A stretch of 64,000 nucleotides of DNA from Mesobacterium pallidum (GCF_019966535.1 NZ_JAIMID010000007.1:1-64000), one strand, 5' to 3'; positions 39,962 to 51,616 are shown, numbered from the stretch's first letter. Notes: a model not told the origin generated them from the letters alone. Program-made: numbers and translations.

Positions 39962-41461
39962 ATGCAGACAATGACCCTGCGGGGCGTGCCCCGTTCCATC
40001 GCGCGCGATGCCTGGTGGCTGGAGGGCGGCCCGGTGACGAAGGACCCGGCACCCGGGGCGCGTGCCGGGCGCGGGCCTCGTCTGGCGTGGTTGGCGGGGC
40101 TGGTGTTGCTGGGCGATGTGCTGTTCTGGGGGCCGCAGGGTGTCGGTGTCTCGGCCGCGATCTTTGCGTTCGCGCTGCTGATTGCCGCCCTGCCAAGGGC
40201 ACAGGGCGCGCGGCCTTCCCTTTCCGCGCTGGGGCTGATGGGCCTCGCCCTGCTGCCAGTCATGGAACATGTGCAGTTCCTGTCGCTCGCCGTCCTGCTG
40301 CTCGGCCTGCTGGCGGCCATCGCGGTCGCACATCACCCGCGCGCCAGTCTCGAGGCGCTGGCCGGGACGGCGCTGTCCTTTGCCCTGCGCTACCCGGAAC
40401 GGCTCGTAGCCCCGTTCCGCCAGGCGCATCTGGCCGCGCCCTGGCGGGGTCCCGGCGGGGCCGCCGGGTTGCGGCAGGCGGCGCGCACCTGGGCGCTGCC
40501 CCTCGGCGGCACGCTGGTCTTTGCCAGCCTCGTCATGGAGGCCAACCCGGTTCTCTTGCGGCTGCTGCAACTCGATTTGGATCTCGAGACGCTCGCCCTC
40601 CGCAGCCTGTTCTGGCTGGGCCTCGCGCTCATGGTCACGCCTTTTGCCTTTGCGTATGTTCCGCAGGCCGCGCTGCCGGGGTCCCTGCCGGCGCGTCCCG
40701 TGCCCTTCGGGATCAACGCCGCCTCGGTCCTGCGGGCGCTTGTCGCCTTCAACCTGGTGATCGGCGTGCAGATGGCCACGGATCTCACGATCCTCGTCGG
40801 CGGGGCCGCGCTGCCCCAAGGCATCACCTATGCCGTTTACGCCCATGGCGGCGCCTATCCGTTGCTGGCGACGGCGCTGCTGGCCGGGCTCTTTGCCCTG
40901 GCCGCGCGGCCGGTGCTGGGAGAGCACCGGCTGATCCGCCCGCTGATGCTGCTTTGGCTCGGCCAGAACATTGCGCTCTGCGGCTCGGCGGCGCTTCGGC
41001 TCGACCTTTACGTGGAGGCCTACGGGCTCACCTACCTGCGGCTCTATGCCTTCATCTGGATGGGCCTTGTCGCCGTGGGCCTGGTGCTGACCGCCTGGCA
41101 GGCGATCCGGGGCCATGACACGCGCTGGCTGCTGCTGCGCGCCGGGGCGGTGGCGGGCGTGACGCTTTACGCCTGCGCCTTCGTCAACTTCGCCGAGGCG
41201 ATTGCCAGGACGAACCTCGCCCGCGACACCGTCGACATGGCCTATCTCTGCGACCTTGGCCCCATGGCCGCCGGGCCGATCATGGCCAGAGGACGACCTG
41301 GCTACGGCGGGCCCGGCGGCCGACAGGGCTATCGCCGGACCGATTGCGCCGCGCTTTGGGGCCAACCGGCAGAGACCTGGCAGGAATGGGGCTTTCGCAA
41401 GTGGCGGGTGCAGCGTTACGTTTCGCAAGCACAGGCCGAGGCAAGGAAGAGCGGCAGATGA
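39962..41461 (+). CDS. Polytopic membrane protein, DUF4153/DUF4173-like
   Basis: A 499-residue inner-membrane protein with about ten to twelve hydrophobic segments and a soluble C-terminal ~60 residues containing a glycine-rich PGYGGPGGRQGYRR segment. The ARTNLARDTVDMAYLCDLGP stretch near the end resembles the DUF4153/DUF4173 family (NxxR...D..YL..L). No enzymatic motif is visible. It overlaps the response regulator gene by four bases (ATGA), forming a three-gene operon, which suggests a role in sensing or in the response controlled by the two-component pair. Start ATG at 39962 with GAGGA upstream. Confidence 0.75.
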   Translation: MQTMTLRGVPRSIARDAWWLEGGPVTKDPAPGARAGRGPRLAWLAGLVLLGDVLFWGPQGVGVSAAIFAFALLIAALPRAQGARPSLSALGLMGLALLPVMEHVQFLSLAVLLLGLLAAIAVAHHPRASLEALAGTALSFALRYPERLVAPFRQAHLAAPWRGPGGAAGLRQAARTWALPLGGTLVFASLVMEANPVLLRLLQLDLDLETLALRSLFWLGLALMVTPFAFAYVPQAALPGSLPARPVPFGINAASVLRALVAFNLVIGVQMATDLTILVGGAALPQGITYAVYAHGGAYPLLATALLAGLFALAARPVLGEHRLIRPLMLLWLGQNIALCGSAALRLDLYVEAYGLTYLRLYAFIWMGLVAVGLVLTAWQAIRGHDTRWLLLRAGAVAGVTLYACAFVNFAEAIARTNLARDTVDMAYLCDLGPMAAGPIMARGRPGYGGPGGRQGYRRTDCAALWGQPAETWQEWGFRKWRVQRYVSQAQAEARKSGR

Positions 41462-42129
41462 AGATCCTGATCGTCGACGACGACCCGCGCCTGCGCGAGC
41501 TCTTGCGGATCGCGCTGGAACGCGACGGCCACGTCACGCTGCAGGCCGCAGACGGCGCCACCGCGCTGACCCATGCGGCGCGCGAGGCGCCCGACCTGAT
41601 CGTGCTCGACGTGGGTCTGCCCGAGATGGACGGGTTCGAGGTCTGCCGCCGCATCCGTGCCCGCTCCGAAGTGCCGATCCTGTTCCTGACCGCCCGCGAT
41701 GACGAGATCGACCGCATTCTCGGGCTGGAACTGGGCGCCGATGATTACGTGACCAAGCCGTTTTCCCCGCGCGAAGTCGTGGCCCGTGTGCGCGCCATCC
41801 TCAAGCGCACGGGCGGGCAGGGGGCGGGGACCCTGCTGCGCCACGGCCGGCTGGCGCTGGACCTTCGGGCGCGCAGCTGCCAGCTGGACGGGTCCGAGGT
41901 CGCGCTGACCGCGACCGAGTTCCAGCTGCTGGGCCAGCTCATGGCCGACCCAGCGCGCCTGCATGCGCGCGGCACGCTCAGCGCGGTGCTTTACGGCCGG
42001 GCGGCGGTGAGCGAACGCACGCTCGACAGCCACCTGCGCAACCTGCGCCGCAAGCTCAGCGATGCGGGCTGCGACGGCGCGGTGGAAAGCGTGCATGGCC
42101 AGGGCATCCGCCTCGGGCCCTGCGCATGA
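41458..42129 (+). CDS. OmpR/PhoB-family response regulator
   Basis: A 223-residue regulator. The receiver domain (1-~118) has acidic residues DDD (7-9), phosphoacceptor Asp51 (VLDVGLPEMDGF), Thr in FLTARD and Lys100 in VTKPF. The C-terminal winged-helix domain (~128-220) has TATEFQLLGQLM and the recognition region SERTLDSHLRNLRRKL. It overlaps the membrane protein gene upstream and the kinase gene downstream by four bases each, so the partner kinase is clear. Confidence 0.94.
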   Translation: MKILIVDDDPRLRELLRIALERDGHVTLQAADGATALTHAAREAPDLIVLDVGLPEMDGFEVCRRIRARSEVPILFLTARDDEIDRILGLELGADDYVTKPFSPREVVARVRAILKRTGGQGAGTLLRHGRLALDLRARSCQLDGSEVALTATEFQLLGQLMADPARLHARGTLSAVLYGRAAVSERTLDSHLRNLRRKLSDAGCDGAVESVHGQGIRLGPCA

Positions 42130-43088
42130 GCCGCCGCTGGCGGCCGTCGCTGGCGCTGGTGCTGGGGGGCGCGCTGGCGGGCACTCTGGCGCTGTCCTTC
42201 GCCGGATTGGTGGCGCTGCGCTACCTCGGCCCCGAGATCGGGTTCCGCTGGGCGGCTGTCCTGCTGGCGCTGGGAATCACCGCGCTGACGGCGGGGCTGG
42301 GCTGGCTGCTGGTGCGGTTGCTGCTGCGCCCGATCCGCGCGCTGGAAGCCTATGCGCGGGCGACCGAGGCCGGCGATCCCGCCGATCCGCCCGCCCATTT
42401 CGGCACGCGCGAGCTGCATGCCACCGCCCGCCGCGTCATCGCCATGGCCGAGGCGCAGCAGGGCCGGGAAGCCTCGGTCCGTGCCTATACCGACCACGTG
42501 ACGCACGAGCTGAAGACCCCCGTTGCCGCAATCCGCGCGGCGGTGGAATTGATGGAGGACGGCGGCGCCCTGTCCCCCGATGACTCGGCCCTGCTGGCCC
42601 AGGTCGACGGCGCCCGCGCCCAGATCGAGGCGCAGTTGTCGGCTCTGCGCGACGCCGCCCGGGCGCGCGAGACGCGCTATCTCGGGACCTGCACGCTGGC
42701 CGATGTGGCCCCGGGACTCGGGGCCGATTGGCCGGACCTGACACTGGCGAGCGAAGGCGACCGGGTGCCGCTGCCTATGGCCGCCGAGGGGCTGGCACTG
42801 GTGCTGTCGCAGCTCCTCCGCAATGCAGCCGAACATGGCGCGACCCGCGTGAGCCTGTCGTCCGAGGGCCCACGCCTCACCGTCAGCGACAACGGCCCCG
42901 GCATCTCGGACGGCAACGCGGCCCGTATCTTCGAGCCGTTCTTCACCACCCGCCGCGACCAGGGCGGGACCGGCATGGGCCTGGCCGTCACGCGCGCCAT
43001 CCTCGCCGCCCACCGCGGCCGCATCCGGCATGTCCCCGGGCGGCCCGGCACCACCTTCGAGATCACCTTCGACCCGGCTACCCCGTGA
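42126..43088 (+). CDS. Sensor histidine kinase paired with the upstream regulator
   Basis: A 320-residue kinase with two N-terminal transmembrane segments (~9-32 and ~42-66) separated by a very short loop, a HAMP-like linker, an H-box YTDHVTHELKTPVAAI (His127), an N-box LSQLLRNAAEHG, G1 (VSDNGPGIS) and G2 (GGTGMGLAV). Lack of a real periplasmic domain suggests that it senses the membrane or its membrane-protein partner, the polytopic protein two genes upstream. Its 3' end overlaps the convergent Lrp gene by 11 bases. Confidence 0.93.
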   Translation: MSRRWRPSLALVLGGALAGTLALSFAGLVALRYLGPEIGFRWAAVLLALGITALTAGLGWLLVRLLLRPIRALEAYARATEAGDPADPPAHFGTRELHATARRVIAMAEAQQGREASVRAYTDHVTHELKTPVAAIRAAVELMEDGGALSPDDSALLAQVDGARAQIEAQLSALRDAARARETRYLGTCTLADVAPGLGADWPDLTLASEGDRVPLPMAAEGLALVLSQLLRNAAEHGATRVSLSSEGPRLTVSDNGPGISDGNAARIFEPFFTTRRDQGGTGMGLAVTRAILAAHRGRIRHVPGRPGTTFEITFDPATP

Positions 43089-43512
43089 CCGGCGCCAGCA
43101 GGATGCTGCTTTCGCTGTTCGTCACCCCCGGCGCCTCGCGGATCTCGCGCAGGGCCCGGTCAAAGGCCGTCAGGCTTTCCGCCCGGATCTCGACCACCAG
43201 GTCCCAGGCGCCGTTGGTCGCGTGGATCGTCGCCACCTCGGGGATCTTGCGCAGAGTGCGGATGACGGCGCGCGACATCTGGCCCTGCAACGCGACCATG
43301 GTGATCGCCTTGACCGTGCCCTCCACGTCCACATCCGTCTCGATGGTGAACCGCCGGATCCGCCCCTCGGCCACCAGCGCATCGAGCCGCGCCCGCACCG
43401 TGGTGCGCGAGGCGCCGATGGCGTGGCTGAGCTGGGTCACCGACATGCGGGCATTGCCGCGTAGGGCGGCGATCAGGGCGCGGTCGGTCTCGCTGAGCGG
43501 GGTCATGGTCAT
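43078..43512 (-). CDS. Lrp/AsnC-family regulator of the arginase/ocd operon
   Basis: A 144-residue Lrp/AsnC regulator: N-terminal helix-turn-helix (LSETDRALIAALRGNARMSVTQLSHAIGASRTTVRARLDALVAEG), then the RAM ligand-binding domain (ITMVALQGQ, then GAWDLVVEIRAE). It is divergent from arginase, 111 bases away, and so probably responds to arginine or ornithine and controls that operon. Start ATG at 43512 or 43506; neither has a strong ribosome-binding site. The gap contains AT-rich direct and inverted elements (AATGATCAATCGTC) suitable for Lrp binding. Confidence 0.9.
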   Translation of the reverse strand: MTMTPLSETDRALIAALRGNARMSVTQLSHAIGASRTTVRARLDALVAEGRIRRFTIETDVDVEGTVKAITMVALQGQMSRAVIRTLRKIPEVATIHATNGAWDLVVEIRAESLTAFDRALREIREAPGVTNSESSILLAPVTG

Positions 43513-43623
43513 TTCGCCGGATTGTCTGGTCAGAATGATCAATCGTCTTAGGTCTTTTGTCAATTTCATGCACGATATCGACATCCGGCGCAGGCATTCT
43601 CGCGCCAAGCGACAGGAGCGCAC

Positions 43624-44556
43624 ATGACCCGAACAGTTTCCCTTCTTGGCGCGGCGATCGAGACCGGCGCCTCGCAACCCGGCTGCCTGATGGGGCCGGC
43701 CAGCCTGCGCACGGCGGGCATCGCTCGCGCGCTGGGCAGCCTTGGCTGGGCCGTCACGGACCTGGGCGACGCGACCATCGCGCCGCAGGCGCCGATGCCG
43801 CATCCGAACCCGGCGATCCATCACCTGGCCGAGACCCGCGCCTGGATCGAAACGCTCGCGCCGCTGGCCCATGACGCCACCGCCGCGCATGACCTCGCGA
43901 TCTTCATGGGCGGGGACCATTCGATTTCCGCCGGCACCGTGCCGGGTGTGGCGCGTCATGCCGCCAGCCTCGGGCGGCCGCTCTTCGTGCTCTGGCTCGA
44001 CGCACACCCGGACCTGCATGACCTGACGACCACCGAAAGCGGCAACCTGCACGGCACGCCCGTCGCGTATTTCACCGGCCTGCCCGGGTTCGACGCCTAC
44101 CCGCCGCTGACCGCCGCCGTGGACCCCGGCAACGTCTGCATGATGGGTATCCGCTCGGTCGACATGGCCGAGCAGGCCCGCATCGCCGAGCTGGGGGTCG
44201 AGGTGCACGACATGCGCGCCATCGACGAAACCGGCGTGCTGGCGCCGCTGCGCGGCTTTCTCGAGCGGGTCGAGGCGGCGAACGGCATGCTCCACGTCAG
44301 CCTCGATGTCGATTTCCTCGAACCCGGCATCGCGCCCGCGGTCGGCACCACCGTCCCCGGCGGCGCCACCTTCCGCGAGGCGCATCTGATCATGGAGACG
44401 CTCTGCGACGCGGGCTGCGTCACCTCTCTCGACCTTGTCGAACTCAACCCCTTCCTTGACGAACGCGGCCGCACGGCCACGCTGATGACCGACCTCACCG
44501 CGTCCCTCATGGGCCGCCGCGTGATGGATCGCCCAACCCGGAGGTTCATTGGATGA
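43624..44556 (+). CDS. Arginase
   Basis: A 310-residue ureohydrolase that splits arginine to ornithine and urea. Manganese ligands are visible in GGDHS, DAHPDLH and SLDVDFLEP, and the substrate-binding SGNLHGTP is present. The arginase-type N-terminus (LLGAAIETGASQPGCLMGP) separates it from agmatinases. The start is ATG at 43624 with AGGAG upstream. It overlaps the ornithine cyclodeaminase gene by four bases, so arginine is taken to proline in two steps by this operon. Confidence 0.94.
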   Translation: MTRTVSLLGAAIETGASQPGCLMGPASLRTAGIARALGSLGWAVTDLGDATIAPQAPMPHPNPAIHHLAETRAWIETLAPLAHDATAAHDLAIFMGGDHSISAGTVPGVARHAASLGRPLFVLWLDAHPDLHDLTTTESGNLHGTPVAYFTGLPGFDAYPPLTAAVDPGNVCMMGIRSVDMAEQARIAELGVEVHDMRAIDETGVLAPLRGFLERVEAANGMLHVSLDVDFLEPGIAPAVGTTVPGGATFREAHLIMETLCDAGCVTSLDLVELNPFLDERGRTATLMTDLTASLMGRRVMDRPTRRFIG

Positions 44557-45620
44557 ACGCCGTTCAAACCATCCCCGCGCCCTCGGCGCTGGCGCATGTG
44601 CCCTTCGTGTCGGTCGCCGACATGATGCGGCTGGTGCATTCCATCGGCATCGAGCCCTTCATCGCCGGGCTCGCGGAGTATATCGAGGCCGATTTCACGC
44701 GCTGGCCCGAGTTCGACAAGACCCCCCGCGTGGCCGCCCATTCGCCCGAAGGCGTGATCGAGCTGATGCCGACCGCCGACCACGACAGCTACGGGTTCAA
44801 ATACGTGAACGGGCACCCGGCCAACATGGCGCGGGGGTTCCAGACCGTGACCGCCTTTGGCGTTCTTGCCTCGGTCGCGAACGGCTACCCGGTGCTGCTG
44901 ACCGAGATGACGCTGCTGACCGCTCTGCGCACCGCCGCCATGTCGGCCCTCGTGGGCCGCACCCTCGCGCCCAGGGGCGCTAGCGTCATGGCGATGATCG
45001 GCAACGGCGCACAATGCGAATTCCAGGCGCTGGCTTTCCGCGCGCTCTGCGGGATCAAGCGGCTGCGGCTCTACGACATCGACGCCGCCGCCACGGCCAA
45101 GGCGGCGCGGAACCTCGCGGCGCAGGGCTTTGACGTGATCCCGTGCACCAGCGCCGAGGCGGCGGTCGAGGGCGCGCATGTCATCACCACCTGCACCGCA
45201 GACAAGACGCGCGCCACGATCCTGACCGACAACATGGTCGGCAGCGGCCAGCACATCAACGCCATCGGCGGCGATTGCCCGGGCAAGACCGAGCTGCACC
45301 GCGACATCCTGCTGCGGTCCGACATCTTCGTCGAATACCCCGAACAGACGCGGATCGAGGGCGAGATCCAGCAGCTGGACTCGAACCACCCGGTGACCGA
45401 GCTGTGGCAGGTGTTCCGCGGCGAGGCGCCGGGGCGCACCTCGGACCGGCAGGTCACGCTGTTCGACAGCGTCGGCTTCGCGGTCGAGGATTTCTCGGCC
45501 CTGCGCTATGTGCGCGACCGGGTGGCGGGGACGGGCTTCGCCCAGCCGCTCGACCTGCTGGCCGACCCGGACGATCCGCGTGACCTTTTTGGCATGCTCA
45601 CCCGCGCCGCACCGGCCTGA
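44553..45620 (+). CDS. Ornithine cyclodeaminase
   Basis: A 355-residue ornithine cyclodeaminase/mu-crystallin family enzyme converting ornithine to proline and ammonia. NAD-binding GNGAQCEFQALAF, the substrate lysine/arginine region (GFKYVNGHP...) and catalytic Asp in INAIGGDCPGKTEL (Asp at the OCD-type position rather than alanine dehydrogenase) support the assignment. Length matches OCD. Translational coupling to arginase (ATGA overlap) gives the pathway. Confidence 0.94.
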   Translation: MNAVQTIPAPSALAHVPFVSVADMMRLVHSIGIEPFIAGLAEYIEADFTRWPEFDKTPRVAAHSPEGVIELMPTADHDSYGFKYVNGHPANMARGFQTVTAFGVLASVANGYPVLLTEMTLLTALRTAAMSALVGRTLAPRGASVMAMIGNGAQCEFQALAFRALCGIKRLRLYDIDAAATAKAARNLAAQGFDVIPCTSAEAAVEGAHVITTCTADKTRATILTDNMVGSGQHINAIGGDCPGKTELHRDILLRSDIFVEYPEQTRIEGEIQQLDSNHPVTELWQVFRGEAPGRTSDRQVTLFDSVGFAVEDFSALRYVRDRVAGTGFAQPLDLLADPDDPRDLFGMLTRAAPA

Positions 45621-45643
45621 ACCGGGCAATCGCACCCAAAGGC

Positions 45644-45672
45644 TTGACATATCGTCCCGGATCACCGACATG
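45644..45672 (+). promoter_or_regulatory. Possible promoter of the helicase gene
   Basis: A perfect TTGACA (45644-45649) lies 17 bases before GACATG, a weak -10. It would give the helicase mRNA a leader of about 230 bases, which is common for cold-responsive RNA helicases. The rest of 45621-45906 contains no other recognisable element. Confidence 0.35.
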
Positions 45673-45906
45673 ACCCTTGTCGCCGCGCTGCCGCGTGAGC
45701 ATGCCGCGCCCAGTCGTTCAGACATGACGGGCCATCGGCGACACGGATTTCAGTTCCCCATCACGCAGGGTTCCTGACGCACGGCCGGACGGCGCGGGGC
45801 TCTCCCCGTCTTCCAGAGGCCGCGCGCACCCTATCGGGCCACCGCCGCGTGGTCTCTCAACATGGCCGTGCCGGGCATCCGTCCGCGTGGCCCGGAAGGA
45901 TATGAC

Positions 45907-47217
45907 TTGTCAGATTTTGACACCCTGGGGCTGAAGCCCGCGCTGACCGACGCCCTCAAGAAGGCCGGCCTGACCGAGCCGACCCCGATCCAGACCCAGG
46001 CGATTCCGCTCGCGCTGGAAGGCCACGACGTCCTTGGCCTGGCCCAGACCGGCACCGGCAAGACGCTCGCCTTTGGCCTGCCGCTGATCGACCACCTGAT
46101 GGAGCAGACCGGCAAGCCCGAGCCCAAGTCGGTCAAGGCGCTGATCCTTGCTCCCACGCGCGAGCTGGTCAACCAGATCGCCGAGAACCTGCGCCTGCTG
46201 ACCACGGGCACCAAGCTGCGCATCGCGACGGTCGTTGGTGGCCAGTCGATCAACAAGCAGATCCACACCCTGTCGCGGGGCATCGACATCCTGGTCGCCA
46301 CGCCCGGCCGCCTGATCGACCTGATCGAGCGTCGCGCCGTGGACCTGTCGACCGCGCGCCAGCTGGTGCTGGACGAGGCGGACCAGATGCTCGACATGGG
46401 CTTCATCCACGCGCTGCGCCAGATCGCGCCCAAGCTGGGCACCCCGCGCCGCACCATGCTTTTCTCGGCCACCATGCCGAAGCAGATGGAAGAGCTGTCG
46501 CGCGCCTACCTGACCGACCCGCGCCGCGTGCAGGTCGCGCCTCCGGGCAAGGCGGCGGACAAGGTCACCCAGTCGGTGCATTTCATGGAAAAGCCGACCA
46601 AGCCGATCCGGCTGCGGCAGATCCTCGACAAGGACAAGGACGCGCTGACGCTGGTCTTCTCGCGCACCAAGCACGGGGCCGAAAAGCTGATGAAGGGGCT
46701 GGTGGCCGATGGCTACAACGCCGCCTCGATCCATGGCAACAAGAGCCAGGGCCAGCGCGACCGCGCCATCAAGGCCTTCCGCGACGGTGAGATCACCACG
46801 CTGGTCGCCACCGATGTGGCCGCCCGCGGGATCGACATTCCGGGCGTGGCTTACGTCATCAACTACGACCTGCCCGAGGTGCCGGACAATTACATCCACC
46901 GCATCGGCCGGACCGCCCGCGCGGGCCGCGAGGGCGAGGCGATCGCCTTTTGCACCGCCGAGGACGTGGATCTGCTGACCCAGATCGAAAAGCTGATGAA
47001 GATCAAGGTGCCGGTCGGCAGCGGCACCCGTCCGCAGGCCGTCGCAGCCGAAAAGCCGGCCCGTGGCGGGCGCGGTGGCGGCGGCGGTGGTGGCGGCGGC
47101 CGGGGTCGCGGTCGTGGCCAGGGTGGCGGCAAGCCCGGTGGCAGCAGCGGCGGCAAGCCCGCGACCGGCGCCAAGCCGGCCCGTTCGGGGCGTCAGCGCC
47201 GCAGCCGCGCGGCCTGA
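45907..47217 (+). CDS. rhlE: DEAD-box RNA helicase, RhlE type
   Basis: A 436-residue ATP-dependent RNA helicase. Motifs in order are the Q motif (EPTPIQTQAIPLAL), motif I (AQTGTGKT), Ia (APTRELVNQI), II (DEAD), III (SAT), IV (LVFSRTKHG), V (VATDVAARGIDIPGV) and VI (HRIGRTARAGREG). A basic Gly/Arg-rich tail (GGRGGGGGGGGGRGRGRGQGGG) may bind RNA. I place the start at TTG 45907: AAGGA lies six bases upstream and the product begins xSDFDTLGLKPALTDALKKAGL, as RhlE proteins do. ATG 45862 would add 15 unconserved residues. Confidence 0.93.
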   Translation: MSDFDTLGLKPALTDALKKAGLTEPTPIQTQAIPLALEGHDVLGLAQTGTGKTLAFGLPLIDHLMEQTGKPEPKSVKALILAPTRELVNQIAENLRLLTTGTKLRIATVVGGQSINKQIHTLSRGIDILVATPGRLIDLIERRAVDLSTARQLVLDEADQMLDMGFIHALRQIAPKLGTPRRTMLFSATMPKQMEELSRAYLTDPRRVQVAPPGKAADKVTQSVHFMEKPTKPIRLRQILDKDKDALTLVFSRTKHGAEKLMKGLVADGYNAASIHGNKSQGQRDRAIKAFRDGEITTLVATDVAARGIDIPGVAYVINYDLPEVPDNYIHRIGRTARAGREGEAIAFCTAEDVDLLTQIEKLMKIKVPVGSGTRPQAVAAEKPARGGRGGGGGGGGGRGRGRGQGGGKPGGSSGGKPATGAKPARSGRQRRSRAA

Positions 47218-47253
47218 ACCGGCACGTCGGGCCTGACGTGACCTGACGACACA

Positions 47254-47288
47254 TGACCCCGGAGGGTGGCTGACGCCCTCCGGGGTCA
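47254..47288 (+). terminator. Hairpin after the helicase gene
   Basis: A 13-bp perfect stem (TGACCCCGGAGGG / CCCTCCGGGGTCA) with a 9-base loop, followed by TTGCGTTTT. The T tract is interrupted, so termination strength is uncertain, but the stem is very strong. Confidence 0.75.
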
Positions 47289-47353
47289 TTGCGTTTTGGC
47301 GATACGCCGGTTTCGTGGTAAGGTTGACCCTGCGGCAAGCTCCGGGGGGTGCC

Positions 47354-49255
47354 ATGCCAACGCTCACACTGACCAGCAGCAGCGCCTTCACGACCATGGG
47401 CACCAGCTTTCAGCGGCTGCTCTACACCGCGCTGCGCGATGCCAACTACCTTTTCAGCGGGGCGGCCCTGGGCGTCGGGCTTTCGACGCCGTTTCATTCA
47501 CCCTTCCGGTTCTTCTTCGAGGGGCCGGGCCTCAACTTTGGCACCGGCGTGCCTTTTGGCGACGTCACCCGGATCGACATCATCTTCAGCACCTTCGACG
47601 GCAGCCTGTCCGAGACGGTGGCCACGCTGGACGGCCTGCCAAGCATTGATATTAATGCAATGATCGACGCCGCCCAGGCGCTGCCCGAGTTTCAGGAGCC
47701 GGACCTGTCCGAGCCTGCCATCGCCGCCTTCTGGGCGCTTTTTGGCACCGACGGCATGTCTGGATCCGAATTCGATGATGTCCTCGAATGGGGCGATGCG
47801 CCGGTCACCCTGGCCGGCGGGGCGGGCGATGACGTCTTCCTGCCCGGGCCCGGCGCCGCCACCGTTACCGGCGGGCCGGGGCGCGATGCCATTGACTGGC
47901 GCAACGTCGGCACGGCCGTCGAGGCGTCGCTGGACACGGGCCTCGTGCGCTTGGGCGACGACACCCAGTCCATCGCAGGGCTCGAGGTGCTGTTCGGCTC
48001 GCCCCGAGACGACAGCCTCGAGGGCGGCGCGGGCAATGACCTGATCTTTGGCCGAGAAGGCTGGGACCGGATCTTTGGCGGTGCGGGCCAGGACGAGCTG
48101 CACGGCGACGACGGCAATGACACGATCCAGGGCGGGCCGCAGGGCAACAGCGCTATCGACTCCGCCGACCTGGTCTTTGGCGAGGCGGGCGACGATGTTC
48201 TCTACGGCAACGCCGGCACTGACACGATCTACGGCGGCCCCGGGGCCGACCATCTGCGCGGCCAACTGGGCAACGACAGCCTGCAGGGCGGTCCGGGCCG
48301 CGACATGCTGTGGGGCGGCGACGGCTTCGACACGCTGCTGGGCGGGCTTGGCGCGGATGAACTGCATGGCGAGGACCAGGGCGACGTGTTGTCGGGCAAC
48401 TACGGCGCGGACGACCTGCGCGGCGGCAATGGTCTGGATGTGCTGATCGGGGGCGACGGCGACGACACGCTGCGCGGAGACGCGCATGACGACACGCTGA
48501 TCGGGGACCGCGACAATGACTGGCTCTCCGGCGGGGAGGGCCGGGATCACCTTCAGGGCAATCAGGGCGCGGACTTTCTGACCGGAGACTTCGGCGCGGA
48601 TTACCTGCATGGCGGCAAGGGGTTCGACACGATGTACGGCGGGGCAGGCGCCGACACGATGTACGGCGGCGACGGCAATGACCTCATGCGGGGCATGGGC
48701 TTTCCGTCTTTGCCCGAGTCCGTGGGCAATCTCATGTATGGCGGTGACGGTGACGACCGGTTGTACGGCGCCGAGGGCGACGACACCCTGGGCGGCGGCA
48801 CCGGCAACGACAGGCTGGATGGCGACGAAGGCAACGACCTGATGTGGGGCGGCTCGGGCTTCGACACGCTTTACGGCAGCGACGGGTTCGACACGCTGCT
48901 GGGCGAGGCGGGCAATGACGAGCTGTACGGCCACAAGAAGGCCGACAGCCTCGAGGGCGGGGACGGGGCCGACTGGCTGAACGGGGGCGCCGGGCTTGAT
49001 ACGCTGTTCGGTGGCGCGGGCGACGACAGCCTTTGGGGCGAAGAGCATGCCGACTGGTTCGTCTTTGCCGCGACCGACAGCGGGTCCGACCTGGTGCAGG
49101 ATTTCGAGGCCGGCGACCGCGCGCTGTTCCTGGGCCAGACCGAGGCCGATCTCACGATCACCCCGGTCGAGTTCGGCACCTTCGTCCTGCATGCGGGGGG
49201 ATCGGTGATGTTCGACTATTACACGCTGACCCTGGCCGACATCCACTTTGACTGA
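47354..49255 (+). CDS. RTX calcium-binding secreted protein with an unrecognised N-terminal domain
   Basis: A 633-residue protein with no signal peptide. Residues 1-~130 (SSSAFTTMGTSFQRLLYTAL...RFFFEGPGLNFGTGVPFGDVTRIDIIF) form a domain I do not recognise. A short hydrolase-free linker leads into a long block (~215-585) of RTX nonapeptides such as GGDGDDTLR, broken near 470 by a non-repeat insert (GMGFPSLPESVGNLM). The C-terminus (ADWFVFAATDSGSDLVQDFEAGDRALFLG and a final DIHFD) is typical of type I secretion substrates. It may be an adhesin or surface-layer protein; no catalytic domain is visible. Confidence 0.85.
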   Translation: MPTLTLTSSSAFTTMGTSFQRLLYTALRDANYLFSGAALGVGLSTPFHSPFRFFFEGPGLNFGTGVPFGDVTRIDIIFSTFDGSLSETVATLDGLPSIDINAMIDAAQALPEFQEPDLSEPAIAAFWALFGTDGMSGSEFDDVLEWGDAPVTLAGGAGDDVFLPGPGAATVTGGPGRDAIDWRNVGTAVEASLDTGLVRLGDDTQSIAGLEVLFGSPRDDSLEGGAGNDLIFGREGWDRIFGGAGQDELHGDDGNDTIQGGPQGNSAIDSADLVFGEAGDDVLYGNAGTDTIYGGPGADHLRGQLGNDSLQGGPGRDMLWGGDGFDTLLGGLGADELHGEDQGDVLSGNYGADDLRGGNGLDVLIGGDGDDTLRGDAHDDTLIGDRDNDWLSGGEGRDHLQGNQGADFLTGDFGADYLHGGKGFDTMYGGAGADTMYGGDGNDLMRGMGFPSLPESVGNLMYGGDGDDRLYGAEGDDTLGGGTGNDRLDGDEGNDLMWGGSGFDTLYGSDGFDTLLGEAGNDELYGHKKADSLEGGDGADWLNGGAGLDTLFGGAGDDSLWGEEHADWFVFAATDSGSDLVQDFEAGDRALFLGQTEADLTITPVEFGTFVLHAGGSVMFDYYTLTLADIHFD

Positions 49256-49272
49256 CACGTCATTGTCATAGG

Positions 49273-49297
49273 CTTCCATTATCGAAACGATTGGAAG
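49273..49297 (+). promoter_or_regulatory. Inverted repeat upstream of katG, candidate peroxide-regulator site
   Basis: CTTCCA and TGGAAG arms flank an inner ATCG-AAA-CGAT dyad, giving an extended palindrome about 145 bases upstream of katG in AT-rich DNA. The position suits an OxyR (LysR-type) operator, but it does not match the four-ATAG consensus well and no oxyR gene is adjacent. Confidence 0.35.
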
Positions 49298-49417
49298 ATA
49301 GAATTTTTAATAATGACTTCTTTCGGTGTAGCGTTACATCAGACGCGACGGGCCGGGCCGGTCGGCGGGGAGTTCCCCTGCTGGCCAGCCCGGCCCGACG
49401 CCCCGAAAGACCTTTAG

Positions 49418-51616
<2,199 letters not shown>

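Noticed and set aside
48000..49100. Short tandem repeats suggesting a CRISPR or minisatellite
   Set aside because: The repeats are coding RTX nonapeptides (27-bp units, degenerate), with no spacers and no cas genes.
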